This document shows positions 1-8,004 of a stretch of DNA of 64,000 bases, piece by piece; within the stretch, counting starts at the first letter, position 1, and the number at the start of each line of letters is the position of its first letter. Both the position numbers and the translations under genes were made by a program. The stretch is from Akkermansia sp. Its GTDB lineage: Bacteria; Verrucomicrobiota; Verrucomicrobiia; Verrucomicrobiales; Akkermansiaceae. The notes under the pieces were generated by a model, which worked only from the letters and a program-made list of their open reading frames with translations, was not told where the DNA came from and did no database searches. The DNA is taken from positions 1-64,000 of the forward strand of contig JAFZGW010000033.1 of assembly GCA_017555205.1 (NCBI GenBank), read 5' to 3'.

Positions 1-10
1 AACCCCTATA

Positions 11-106
11 AGAGCATACATGCAAAGCCCCCTGATTTGCACCAGGGGGATCTATTTGCAAGAAACGGCTGATGATTTTCGCTATCCTTTGATATAGGTA
101 TGCTCT
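11..106. other. Structured non-coding element of unknown nature
   Basis: A 9-bp inverted repeat (AGAGCATAC at 11-19, GTATGCTCT at 98-106) encloses a second helix (TGCAAA 21-26 with TTTGCA 55-60). That helix is stacked on a 7-bp G/C hairpin (CCCCCTG 28-34, CAGGGGG 43-49). The nesting looks like a folded RNA or the tail of one. No clear U-tract follows the hairpin on either strand, so a simple terminator is not convincing. No open frame covers it. I recognise no riboswitch, tmRNA, SRP or 6S signature. Confidence 0.3.
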
Positions 107-170
107 ACTTTTGGGTGCTTACCTATTTTGGACAGCTATGATTATTCCACGCGCTCATCAAAATATATGC

Positions 171-198
171 TTGCAATTCTGCAAAAATCGGGCATAAT
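171..198 (+). promoter_or_regulatory. Sigma-70-type promoter of adk
   Basis: The -35 is TTGCAA (171-176), the spacer 16 nt and the -10 CATAAT (193-198). This predicts a leader of about 45 nt before the adk ATG. No Shine-Dalgarno motif is visible in that leader. Confidence 0.55.
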
Positions 199-249
199 GA
201 GCGCAGCAGCTGCCGAATAAAAGGTAGCAGAGCTCAATCTTAGATAAAT

Positions 250-903
250 ATGAAAACGCTCAAGAGATTCGTACTTGTAGGTGCCCCGGCCTCCGGCAAG
301 GGTACACAGTCAAACTTCCTTTCCGAGACATACGGCCTGAAGCCGCTGAGCACCGGCGCCCTGCTGCGCGCGGAGATTGCTGCCGGCTCCGAGCTGGGTC
401 TGGAGGCCAAGAAGTACATGGATGCCGCCATGTTCGTACCCGATGAGGTAGTGAACGGCATCGTTGCCAAGTGGTTGGGCGAGAACAAGGATTGCGGCTG
501 CCTACTCGATGGTTATCCCCGCACCGTATCTCAGGCCGAGACTCTGGACGCTAACCTCAGCGCTCTGGGTCTGGGTGTGGACATCGTTATCTACCTGAAC
601 GTGTCCGCCGAGCTGATTGAGGCTCGTATGCTTAAGCGCAAGGCTTGCCCCGCTTGCGGTGAGACTACCCGCAACGGCGAGGAAATCTGCCCGAAGTGCG
701 GTGGCGCCATGATTGTGCGCACCGACGACAACCCCGAGGCATTCGCCAAGCGCCGTAAGGACTACGAGACTCTCACCGTACCCGTAGTTGAGCACTACCG
801 TGCTCAGGGTAAGGTTGTTCAGATTGACGTAGTTGAGGAAGGTGAGCCGGAGGACGTGTCCGCCCGCATCGCCGCCGCTGTGCGTGGCTACTGCGAGAAG
901 TAA
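250..903 (+). CDS. adk: Adenylate kinase, zinc-LID type
   Basis: Cytoplasmic nucleoside monophosphate kinase that interconverts ATP + AMP and 2 ADP; 217 aa, the normal length for the long bacterial form. The P-loop GAPASGKGT is at residues 11-19 and the AMP-site motif DGYPRT at 87-92. The LID carries four cysteines as CPAC (133-136) and CPKC (147-150), the structural zinc site common in Gram-positive enzymes and absent from the E. coli one. The gene stands alone between its own promoter and a strong terminator, not in the secY-adk arrangement of many genomes. The ATG is set by family alignment. Identification is secure. Confidence 0.97.
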   Translation: MKTLKRFVLVGAPASGKGTQSNFLSETYGLKPLSTGALLRAEIAAGSELGLEAKKYMDAAMFVPDEVVNGIVAKWLGENKDCGCLLDGYPRTVSQAETLDANLSALGLGVDIVIYLNVSAELIEARMLKRKACPACGETTRNGEEICPKCGGAMIVRTDDNPEAFAKRRKDYETLTVPVVEHYRAQGKVVQIDVVEEGEPEDVSARIAAAVRGYCEK

Positions 904-930
904 GCCCAATTACAACCCCGTTTTTCCACG

Positions 931-965
931 AGAGCTCACCCGAGGGTGAGCTCTCCCTTTTTTTT
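931..965 (+). terminator. Rho-independent terminator of adk
   Basis: A 10-bp perfect stem (AGAGCTCACC 931-940, GGTGAGCTCT 945-954) with a CGAG tetraloop, followed by CCC and eight T (958-965). Confidence 0.93.
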
Positions 966-996
966 CGTCATTGAATATATAAAACGCACTTTCAAC

Positions 997-1024
997 TTTA
1001 CAAGTGAGTACGAATTAATATAAT
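997..1024 (+). promoter_or_regulatory. Promoter overlapping the longest-frame start of the next gene
   Basis: TTTACA (997-1002), 16-nt spacer, perfect TATAAT (1019-1024). The -10 overlaps the first in-frame ATG at 1023. If this promoter is used, that ATG cannot lie in the mRNA and the start must be 1035 or 1041. Confidence 0.5.
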
Positions 1025-1034
1025 GAAAATACTT

Positions 1035-3287
1035 ATGAATATGCGTACCACACTCATGATGATGGCAGCCACCATGGCGCCTCTCTATGCCCAAGAACCG
1101 GCAGAAAGCACGGCTCAGATTTATGCTCGCCTGACGGCTCCGGCCGCCGGTACCAGTGCCACAGCAGAGCAGCGCGCCGCAGCTTATCCGGCGCTTAGTG
1201 TATTGCCTGCTGATATCGAATCCGTTTTCACCATGAACCAAATTGCTGAGCTGAGCACCGCCATTCCCGCCGCATTCGGCGCTGACCCGGAGGATACGCC
1301 CAGCGAGATGACCATGATTGAGAGCCTTTCCATCGCTACGGGCAAAGGTTCCGTCGAGTTCTGCAAGCACCTCGATTCCATTTTTACATATTTCTACCAG
1401 CAGGACGAATCTATCCCGATTTTCTTCACGGCTCTCGCAGATAGCATGCCCAACCCCGCCGGTGCAACGGTACGAAAGCTCGGGGATGCTTACTTTGCTT
1501 CCGTAAAGGCAGCCGCCCTCAGCAGCATTAAAACCGCAAAAGTACCCGCTCTTTACGGCGTGCTCACCTCCAAGGCTGAAAACGCAGCCCTGCTCGCAGC
1601 ATGGTATGACTCCGCTGTCCAAGGCACACGCTCCGGCATCGAGGAGAACGAGAGTTCCGATGAAATGCGCGAAGTTTACAGCAAAAATGGGTTCGAAGGT
1701 ATTAAAATCACCCTGAAAGGTGACCAGATGGTATCTCCTGACTATGATTTCGATGAAGACACGGGCAAACTCATCAAAAAACCGCTCAATGAAATGCAGA
1801 CTGCCATCAGAGATGCAGTAGACGGTCGCGTTCTTTATCTCGTCTTTAAACTGGAGGGCAACAAACTTATCTCCATCATTACCGAGAATGAAGCAGACAT
1901 TGCTCTACCGGCAGATGCAGCACAGTCGTTTTTGGGTAGCGACAAGCTCGCCAAAGCAGATGCCAATCTCGGCAAGTCCCCGATTATGCTGGCCTACACG
2001 GCCCCCGGCATGTTCGATACGTTGACAAACATTGAACTGTCCGCCTATATCGGACTTCCCGGTTTAGCCAAGGATATCTTTACGGAATTAGCCTCTCAAC
2101 CCGGCGAAAATCAGGCTACTTGGGCAGCTGCAGCCAAGGGTACCGAACTGCTCTGCAACACCTACAAGCCCTTCCTCCTTCCGAATAGTACACAGCCGGA
2201 ACTGTTGCAGATTTGGAGCGAAGGAGCCACCATACAACTGCAGCAAGACGGAAGTACACAGGGTGTAAATTACACCCCCGGCAAACTCAGCCTGACCTCG
2301 GTTCCCGACAAGCCCTCCACCATACTGTACTTTGAAGGAACCCCTGCCACATACGGCTCGGGCAACGCCGGTTACAGCGAAATCATTGACGCTATCGTAA
2401 ACGTGGCAGACGGCGTTATCGCGGCCATTCCGGCAGAGAATCAGGCGGAATTAGCCCCGCAAGTTGCCATGGCAAAGCAGTTCCTGCCCGACCTGAAAGA
2501 CCTCTGCGGTGCACTGGGCACCATCGCTGAAGGCATGGGTAACAGTACGGCACTGACCGTAGATAGCGCCGGTTCCATGCCTATGATTCTCGGTGGTACT
2601 CCCGGCAACAAGACTGCAATTCCCCGCATCTGCTTCTACTCCGGCGTAACAGACCGCAGCAAACTGAGCGAGGGCTGGGATAAGATTGTAACAGTTGCCG
2701 CCAACGTTGCTACTAAGCTCGGCTCTGATCCCTCCGTAGTCAACATGCTGCCCATCGTCCCTGCCACCAAGGGCAACATGACCTCATACTCCGTAGCCAT
2801 GCCTTGGTTTACCCCCGACATGGTACCCAATGTCACCATCAGCGATACAGCCTTCACTGCCGGTACTTCCAGTAACTACAATGAGGAGATTGTGACATGT
2901 GCCACCGGTAGCACCCCCTTCGCCGGTGTGGTATGCACCATCAAATTTGGCCCCATTGCAACCACCGCTCGCGGTATTGCCAACGAACTTGCCACAATCG
3001 CCAAGGCTGAAAAGGAGTCTTCTCTCTCTCTCGAGGACAATGCCCCTGCAGCCACTACTGACGAGGAGGATTATGACGGTGAAGACTACATCGAAGAAGA
3101 TGACTACGAAGAGGAAGAATCCTACTCTTACCGTCGTACCAGCCCTGCTGAAGAGCGAGCAGAACAGATGGAAGAAGTAGCCGATATGCTCGAAAATGTC
3201 GCCAAGCTCATTGACCGAGTGGATGGCACGACCACCGCAGAGGGTAATTCACGCACCATTCGCATGCAGATTCAGTTGAGGAAGTAA
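1035..3287 (+). CDS. Secreted protein of unknown function with acidic C-terminus
   Basis: About 750 aa with no family I can name. It opens with a signal peptide (a hydrophobic stretch ending PLYA, cleaved before QEP). The body is Ala/Thr/Gly-rich without obvious catalytic motifs. Near the C-terminus is an Asp/Glu/Tyr-rich block (about residues 675-705), followed by a helical segment rich in Glu, Met and Leu and a basic end. It is therefore exported, to periplasm or surface. The start at 1035 is preferred because a good -10 element covers the earlier ATG at 1023; 1041 is also possible. It is monocistronic, flanked by terminators on both sides. Function is left open. Confidence 0.8.
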   Translation: MNMRTTLMMMAATMAPLYAQEPAESTAQIYARLTAPAAGTSATAEQRAAAYPALSVLPADIESVFTMNQIAELSTAIPAAFGADPEDTPSEMTMIESLSIATGKGSVEFCKHLDSIFTYFYQQDESIPIFFTALADSMPNPAGATVRKLGDAYFASVKAAALSSIKTAKVPALYGVLTSKAENAALLAAWYDSAVQGTRSGIEENESSDEMREVYSKNGFEGIKITLKGDQMVSPDYDFDEDTGKLIKKPLNEMQTAIRDAVDGRVLYLVFKLEGNKLISIITENEADIALPADAAQSFLGSDKLAKADANLGKSPIMLAYTAPGMFDTLTNIELSAYIGLPGLAKDIFTELASQPGENQATWAAAAKGTELLCNTYKPFLLPNSTQPELLQIWSEGATIQLQQDGSTQGVNYTPGKLSLTSVPDKPSTILYFEGTPATYGSGNAGYSEIIDAIVNVADGVIAAIPAENQAELAPQVAMAKQFLPDLKDLCGALGTIAEGMGNSTALTVDSAGSMPMILGGTPGNKTAIPRICFYSGVTDRSKLSEGWDKIVTVAANVATKLGSDPSVVNMLPIVPATKGNMTSYSVAMPWFTPDMVPNVTISDTAFTAGTSSNYNEEIVTCATGSTPFAGVVCTIKFGPIATTARGIANELATIAKAEKESSLSLEDNAPAATTDEEDYDGEDYIEEDDYEEEESYSYRRTSPAEERAEQMEEVADMLENVAKLIDRVDGTTTAEGNSRTIRMQIQLRK

Positions 3288-3313
3288 AAAAATAACTCAT
3301 TACTGTACCTATC

Positions 3314-3357
3314 TGCCCCCATCGCAACAAGCCACGCGATGGGGGCAGTTGCATTTT
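3314..3357 (+). terminator. Terminator after the secreted protein
   Basis: A 12-bp perfect stem (TGCCCCCATCGC 3314-3325 with 3336-3347), 10-nt loop, then GTTGCATTTT. The stem is strong and the T-tract modest. Confidence 0.75.
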
Positions 3358-3382
3358 AAGCAGTCTTTTACAGCAAAAAGGC

Positions 3383-3410
3383 GTGACTTTTCGGTAGATT
3401 ATGCTAGAAT
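3383..3410 (+). promoter_or_regulatory. Promoter of the dapA-dapB-folK-panB cluster
   Basis: GTGACT (3383-3388), 16 nt, TAGAAT (3405-3410) preceded by TGC (extended -10). Twelve nucleotides separate the -10 from the dapA ATG, so the leader would be only about 6 nt. Confidence 0.6.
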
Positions 3411-3422
3411 GAACGCGAACTT

Positions 3423-4304
3423 ATGAAGTACTACGGACTTTACACAGCTATTGTCACACCTTTCAAGGATGATAAAGTGGATACTGAGGCACTGAAAGCC
3501 TTGGTAGAAGCACAGATTGCAGGCGGCGTAGACGGCATCGTACCGGTTGGTACTACCGGCGAAAGCCCCACCCTGAGCCACAAGGAGCACATGGAGGTTA
3601 TCCGCCTGACCATCGAATTCGCAGCAGGTCGCTGTCAGGTAATCGCCGGGACCGGCTCCAACAGCACCATCGAGGCCATCGAAATGACCAAGGAGGCCGA
3701 GGCCATGGGCGCAGACGGCACCTTGCAGGTTTGCCCCTACTACAACAAGCCCAGTCAGGAAGGTGTGTACCGCCACTTCAAGGCAATTGCCGACTCCACA
3801 ACCCTGCCCATCCTCCTCTACAGCATTCCCGGTCGCAGCGGCATTGAAATTTCCGTAGATACAGTCGCCCGCCTAGCCAAAGATTGTCCGAATATCGTGG
3901 CCATCAAAGAGGCCGGAGGCAGCGTAGAGCGCGTCAATCAACTCGTACAGGCTCTGCCCGCAGACTTCGCCATTCTCAGCGGTGACGACGGCCTGACCGT
4001 GCCCTTCATTTCCTGCGGCGCCGTGGGTCTGGTATCCGTCACCTCGAACGTAGCCCCTGCCGAGATGAAAGCCTTGGTCGATACAGCTCTTGCCGGTGAC
4101 GGTAAGAAGGCACTGGAACTCCAGAAGAAGTACTACCCGCTGATGAAAGGGCTCATGAGCCTGGACGGCAACCCCGTACCCATTAAAGCCGCCATGGCAC
4201 TGCGTGGCGACATGAGCTGGGAAATCCGCATGCCCCTCACCCCGTTGGCTGAGTCCAAGCACGCACAGCTTGCCGACCTGCTGAAGAGCTACAACCTCCT
4301 GTAA
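3423..4304 (+). CDS. dapA: 4-hydroxy-tetrahydrodipicolinate synthase
   Basis: Condenses pyruvate with aspartate semialdehyde in the first committed step towards diaminopimelate and lysine; cytoplasmic TIM barrel, 293 aa, typical length. Visible signatures: GTTGESPTL (residues 43-51, the Thr pair of the proton relay), Tyr107, Tyr133 in the segment before SIPGRSG, and the Schiff-base lysine K162 in AIKEAGG. First gene of a tight plus-strand set, 9 nt ahead of dapB. No Shine-Dalgarno motif precedes it; the promoter -10 lies 12 nt upstream. Confidence 0.97.
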   Translation: MKYYGLYTAIVTPFKDDKVDTEALKALVEAQIAGGVDGIVPVGTTGESPTLSHKEHMEVIRLTIEFAAGRCQVIAGTGSNSTIEAIEMTKEAEAMGADGTLQVCPYYNKPSQEGVYRHFKAIADSTTLPILLYSIPGRSGIEISVDTVARLAKDCPNIVAIKEAGGSVERVNQLVQALPADFAILSGDDGLTVPFISCGAVGLVSVTSNVAPAEMKALVDTALAGDGKKALELQKKYYPLMKGLMSLDGNPVPIKAAMALRGDMSWEIRMPLTPLAESKHAQLADLLKSYNLL

Positions 4305-4313
4305 TTCCTTACC

Positions 4314-5045
4314 ATGAAAATTCTCGTAACCGGTATTTCCGGCCGCATGGGTCAGGCCGTAAAGCAGGCGGTAGAGCTCAACCCCTCTGCCGAAATGGCC
4401 AGCACGCACGATGTCGGGCAAGATATCGCTACTGCTATGCAGCAGGCGGAGATTGCCATCGACTTCTCTTTCCATGGTTTCACCCCCGAACTACTTGCTA
4501 CCGCAGTAGCTCAGGGCAAACCCTTGGTTATCGGCACAACCGGCCATACTGCGGAAGAAAAAGCAGCTATTGCAGAAGCCGCTAAGCAGATTCCCATCGT
4601 ATTTGCCAGTAACTATTCCGTAGGTGTCAACACCCTCTTCTGGCTCACCCGAAAGGCTACAGCCATTCTGAAAGAGTACGATATCGAAATCATCGAAATG
4701 CACCACCACCACAAGCTGGACGCTCCCAGCGGTACCGCTCGCACTCTGGCAGAGGTTGTATGCGATGTCACCGGTCTCGACTACGAAAAAGACGTCATGC
4801 ATGGCCGCAACGGTTTGGTGGGTGCTCGCCCGCAAGCTCAGATTGGCATGCACTCCATGCGAGGCGGTGATGTAGTGGGCGACCACACAGTCATGTATGC
4901 CACTGATGGCGAACGCATAGAGCTTACCCACAAGGCCTCCAGCCGTATGACTTTTGCAAGCGGTGCCGTAAGAGCCGCACTGTGGCTGGCCGATAAACCC
5001 GCTGGTCTGTACACCATGCAGGATGTGCTCGGCTTTACGGATTAA
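4314..5045 (+). CDS. dapB: 4-hydroxy-tetrahydrodipicolinate reductase
   Basis: NAD(P)H-dependent reductase acting directly after DapA; 243 aa. The N-terminal Rossmann motif GISGRMG is at residues 7-13. The signature EMHHHHKLDAPSGTA (128-142) supplies the catalytic His and Lys and the substrate-binding SGT. It follows dapA by 9 nt and precedes folK by 3 nt, so the genes are almost certainly co-transcribed. The bases before the ATG (TTCCTTACC) contain no Shine-Dalgarno motif. Confidence 0.97.
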   Translation: MKILVTGISGRMGQAVKQAVELNPSAEMASTHDVGQDIATAMQQAEIAIDFSFHGFTPELLATAVAQGKPLVIGTTGHTAEEKAAIAEAAKQIPIVFASNYSVGVNTLFWLTRKATAILKEYDIEIIEMHHHHKLDAPSGTARTLAEVVCDVTGLDYEKDVMHGRNGLVGARPQAQIGMHSMRGGDVVGDHTVMYATDGERIELTHKASSRMTFASGAVRAALWLADKPAGLYTMQDVLGFTD

Positions 5046-5048
5046 GCT

Positions 5049-5561
5049 ATGACTGCAGCACCCCCAAATCCTCAGCGCGTCATCTTCTCCCTCGGCTCGA
5101 ATGTGGGAGATAGGCTTGGCGTGCTCGAATCCGCCTGTGATTATCTGGCAGATATATTCGGTGGGTTGCGGTTATCACAAGTATACGAAACCGAGCCCGT
5201 AGGTTGCCCTGCGGGCTCGCCCTCCTACCTCAACGCCTGCGTCGAGGTGAATACAAGCATGCCGGCTGAAGAAGTATTGCAGCTTTGCATGCGTATTGAA
5301 AAAGAACTGGGGCGCGAACGCAATGGTATATATGGCGCGCCCCGCACCTGCGATATCGATATCATCACCTACGGTGAGCTACAGCAGCAAAGCCCTGCTC
5401 TCACCCTACCGCACCCGCGTGCGCACGAAAGAGAGTTCGTGCTGCGCCCCATCTGCGACCTCGACCCGCAGCTCCGCCTGCCGGGTCAATCGCTCACGGT
5501 CAGCGAGTTACTTGCTGCTTTACCGGCAGAGCGTCCCTCGGTAACACCGTTTGATTTGTAA
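5049..5561 (+). CDS. folK: HPPK, folate biosynthesis pyrophosphokinase
   Basis: 2-amino-4-hydroxy-6-hydroxymethyldihydropteridine pyrophosphokinase transfers pyrophosphate from ATP to the pterin before DHPS acts; 170 aa, normal length. It has the N-terminal FSLGSNVGDR, the ERNGIYGAPRTCDIDII segment with the DxD magnesium-binding aspartates, and the PHPRAHEREFVLRP motif near the C-terminus. It starts 3 nt after dapB and ends 11 nt before panB, placing folate synthesis in the same transcript as lysine and pantothenate synthesis. Confidence 0.95.
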   Translation: MTAAPPNPQRVIFSLGSNVGDRLGVLESACDYLADIFGGLRLSQVYETEPVGCPAGSPSYLNACVEVNTSMPAEEVLQLCMRIEKELGRERNGIYGAPRTCDIDIITYGELQQQSPALTLPHPRAHEREFVLRPICDLDPQLRLPGQSLTVSELLAALPAERPSVTPFDL

Positions 5562-5572
5562 TTGTACAAACC

Positions 5573-6337
5573 ATGAACAGCAAAATTGCCGCTATCGTTG
5601 CCTGCAAAGGCAAGCGCCCCGTTTCTGAATTAACCGCCTATGACTATCCCACCGCACGACTGGTGGACGAAGCGGGGGTGGACATGATACTCGTGGGTGA
5701 TTCCTTGGGCATGATGATGCTGGGATTCCCGGACACTACCCATGTGACATTGGCGCACATGCTGCACCACGTCGAGGCCGTAGCCCGTGCAGTAAAAAAT
5801 GCCGTAGTGATAGCAGACATGCCCATTCATACATACGACACCCCTGAGCAGGCACTTGCTACAGCCAAGGCACTCATGGCAGTGGGGGCAGATGCCGTGA
5901 AACTTGAAGGCGGTGCTGCCATGGAAGAACAAATCCGCACTATCACACAGGCGGGCATACCAGTTCAGGGTCACATCGGTCTGCTCCCCCAAAAGGTCAA
6001 AGAAGACGGCGGCTACCGCATGCGTGGCAAAACGGATGAGGAGGCTGTGGCGCTCATGCGAGACATGGAAGCCGTAGTGCGTGCCGGTGCTTTTTCCGTT
6101 GTCATAGAATGCACTAAGCACAGTGTGGCAGCAGAAATCACACATGCATGCCCCATTATCACCATCGGAATCGGAGCCGGGCGCGGTACTTGCGACGGCG
6201 AAGTTGCCGTATTCCACGATTTGGTAGGTGCCTACCCTTGGTTTACACCATCATTCGCTCGCCCCAAGGCCGATATTTCTACCGAAATCACCCAAGCAGT
6301 GAAAAAATATATCGCAGAAGTAGAGCGGCCACAATAA
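5573..6337 (+). CDS. panB: 3-methyl-2-oxobutanoate hydroxymethyltransferase
   Basis: Makes ketopantoate from ketoisovalerate and methylene-tetrahydrofolate, the first step of pantothenate/CoA synthesis; cytoplasmic TIM barrel, 254 aa. Motifs seen: LTAYDYPTARLVDEAG, ILVGDSLGMMMLG (metal-binding Asp), ADMPIHTY, DAVKLEGG, the catalytic Glu in VVIECT, and GIGAGRGTCDGEV near the C-terminus. Using a folate cofactor while lying directly behind folK makes the pairing metabolically sensible. The start codon sits 11 nt after the folK stop. Confidence 0.96.
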   Translation: MNSKIAAIVACKGKRPVSELTAYDYPTARLVDEAGVDMILVGDSLGMMMLGFPDTTHVTLAHMLHHVEAVARAVKNAVVIADMPIHTYDTPEQALATAKALMAVGADAVKLEGGAAMEEQIRTITQAGIPVQGHIGLLPQKVKEDGGYRMRGKTDEEAVALMRDMEAVVRAGAFSVVIECTKHSVAAEITHACPIITIGIGAGRGTCDGEVAVFHDLVGAYPWFTPSFARPKADISTEITQAVKKYIAEVERPQ

Positions 6338-6373
6338 AATTGAACACAAGGCCTGCTCCCGGTGTCCGGATTG

Positions 6374-7072
6374 ATGAAGATGAAAAAAGTCATTGCCATC
6401 ATAGCCACCGGAGCGATTTTTCTCGCAGCTGCTTACCTGTTGCTTGCAGAGGATTCAGCAGCTCACCCCCTGCTCGCTGCGCTGTACGGAGCAGCCGGCA
6501 CAGCGGCTCTATTGTACTGGCCGCGTAAAGGATGCCTGCAATTACTCTCACTATGTTGGCTGTGCATACTGCTCTATGGTATGGCATTACTGGAGCTGGC
6601 CACTTGCACCACGGTCTACAGCACTGTGGTATATACACCTTCTTCAGCGGAAATACTCATTCTCATGAGCATACCCTTTCTGCTGGTCATGCTACCGATT
6701 TGCACATATTACATGCGCGCCTACTACTACGAACACATGCGAGGTGAGCTGGAAGATGCCGTATTGTCCGCAACCGACCCACTGGACGGCCCCACGGAGG
6801 GAGCTTTGGAAAAAGCGCGAAAACTGCTCTCGAAGGGCATACCCGCCGATGATATACCGGATGCCTTGGTCGCCCGCGATGAGCTGGTTTTTGAAGCTAT
6901 TGGCACGCCAAATGCGCAGGCTGTTGCAAATACACTCGAACTGCTCCCATTGCTGGCAAAAGCAGGCGCTACCATCAGTCGGGATTCATTGAAATCAGCC
7001 AAGTACAACTGCCCGCTCAGCATACAGGCGGAGCTGGAAAAACTCCCCGTTACTCCCGATAATCGACTGTAA
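6374..7072 (+). CDS. Inner-membrane protein of unknown function
   Basis: About 232 aa, last gene of the dapA cluster. Roughly three hydrophobic helices fill the first 115 residues. A soluble domain of about 110 residues follows, with a helix-turn-helix feel reminiscent of degenerate ankyrin/TPR units (KLLSKGIPADDIPDALVARD; LLPLLAKAGATISRDSLKSA), but I cannot assign it to a family. The longest frame begins with GTG at 6362. ATG 6374 or 6380 gives a conventional positively charged n-region (MKMKK), so 6374 is used. The gene ends 13 nt from the convergent BASS-type gene with no clear terminator between them. Confidence 0.7.
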   Translation: MKMKKVIAIIATGAIFLAAAYLLLAEDSAAHPLLAALYGAAGTAALLYWPRKGCLQLLSLCWLCILLYGMALLELATCTTVYSTVVYTPSSAEILILMSIPFLLVMLPICTYYMRAYYYEHMRGELEDAVLSATDPLDGPTEGALEKARKLLSKGIPADDIPDALVARDELVFEAIGTPNAQAVANTLELLPLLAKAGATISRDSLKSAKYNCPLSIQAELEKLPVTPDNRL

Positions 7073-7085
7073 CGGCTGCCGCCCC

Positions 7086-7994
7086 CTACTTACTTGCGCG
7101 GCGACGCTGCTCACGCGCGGCCAGTGATAATTGAATGGCGTTTGCCATATTGTGGCAGAAAACATAAAACACAGGGCCGATATACGCCAAGGGGGTAGCA
7201 TAACTCTGCCCGGCAATATAGAGGGTAAGTATGGTATTCTTTTGCCCGAGAGCCTGAGAACACTCTCGCTTAAGTGACGGATATCCCAGTCTGTAGCCGG
7301 AAATAAAGCCGACTGCACACACCACCAATGCGCCCAGCGCCATTGGCAGCATATCCCAATAGCTGTAATCCATTTGTAAAATTCGGTGAGTACCGATAGC
7401 AGAAACCACCACCAAATTAAAATTCCATATTCCCAGAGAAACGTCTTTCAGCCGTGCGGACCACTGCTTGCAGGGCGGATACAGTAACCGCAAAACCGTA
7501 GCAACCACAGCCGGCACGCCCAACACTATTCCGATTTGCTGTGCCACCATCTGCACGAGCTGAGCATAGCTCAAGTTATCTGAACTAACTATAAATGGCA
7601 GCACAAACGGCGTGAGCACAGCAAAAACAATTTGGCTGAGTACCATGGCCGTGGTGATAAAACCGACGTTACCCCTCAGCAAGTGCACAATAATGGGCGC
7701 TGCGGATGCTATGGGAGCCGCACCACAATAATATACAGCCTCGGCTAACACCGGGTTCCCCATCAGCCGAGCGGCACCCCAAGCAAGCACCCATACAAGC
7801 TGCAAGGCCAGCAACACCCACAGGTGCATCCACCGCAAACGAAGCTGCGCAGTATCAAGCCCCAGAAAGGTTATAGTCAACATCACCGTGATGCCGAATG
7901 GCAACAACCAACCGTAATCACATATCTGGGAGTGAAAGATGCCCCCCACCAAAAAGGAAAGCACCATCAAAAAGCTACGCAGCTGCTGTTTCAT
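7086..7994 (-). CDS. BASS-family (bile acid:sodium symporter-like) membrane transporter
   Basis: 302 aa with about nine or ten hydrophobic segments. The order of segments, the central AAPIASAAPIIVHLL crossover and the C-terminal GQKNTILTLYIAGQSY region match the BASS fold used for sodium-coupled uptake of organic anions such as pantoate, pyruvate or bile acids. The substrate cannot be read from sequence. It is the second gene of a minus-strand pair, 10 nt behind the HD-domain membrane protein. The protein ends in a short basic tail (REQRRRASK). Confidence 0.65.
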   Translation of the reverse strand: MKQQLRSFLMVLSFLVGGIFHSQICDYGWLLPFGITVMLTITFLGLDTAQLRLRWMHLWVLLALQLVWVLAWGAARLMGNPVLAEAVYYCGAAPIASAAPIIVHLLRGNVGFITTAMVLSQIVFAVLTPFVLPFIVSSDNLSYAQLVQMVAQQIGIVLGVPAVVATVLRLLYPPCKQWSARLKDVSLGIWNFNLVVVSAIGTHRILQMDYSYWDMLPMALGALVVCAVGFISGYRLGYPSLKRECSQALGQKNTILTLYIAGQSYATPLAYIGPVFYVFCHNMANAIQLSLAAREQRRRASK

Positions 7995-8004
7995 GCTATG
8001 AATA

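Noticed and set aside
5555..5570. Palindrome TTTGTA-ATTG-TACAAA before panB
   Set aside because: It is short and A/T-rich, spans the folK stop codon and has no promoter next to it, so chance is sufficient.
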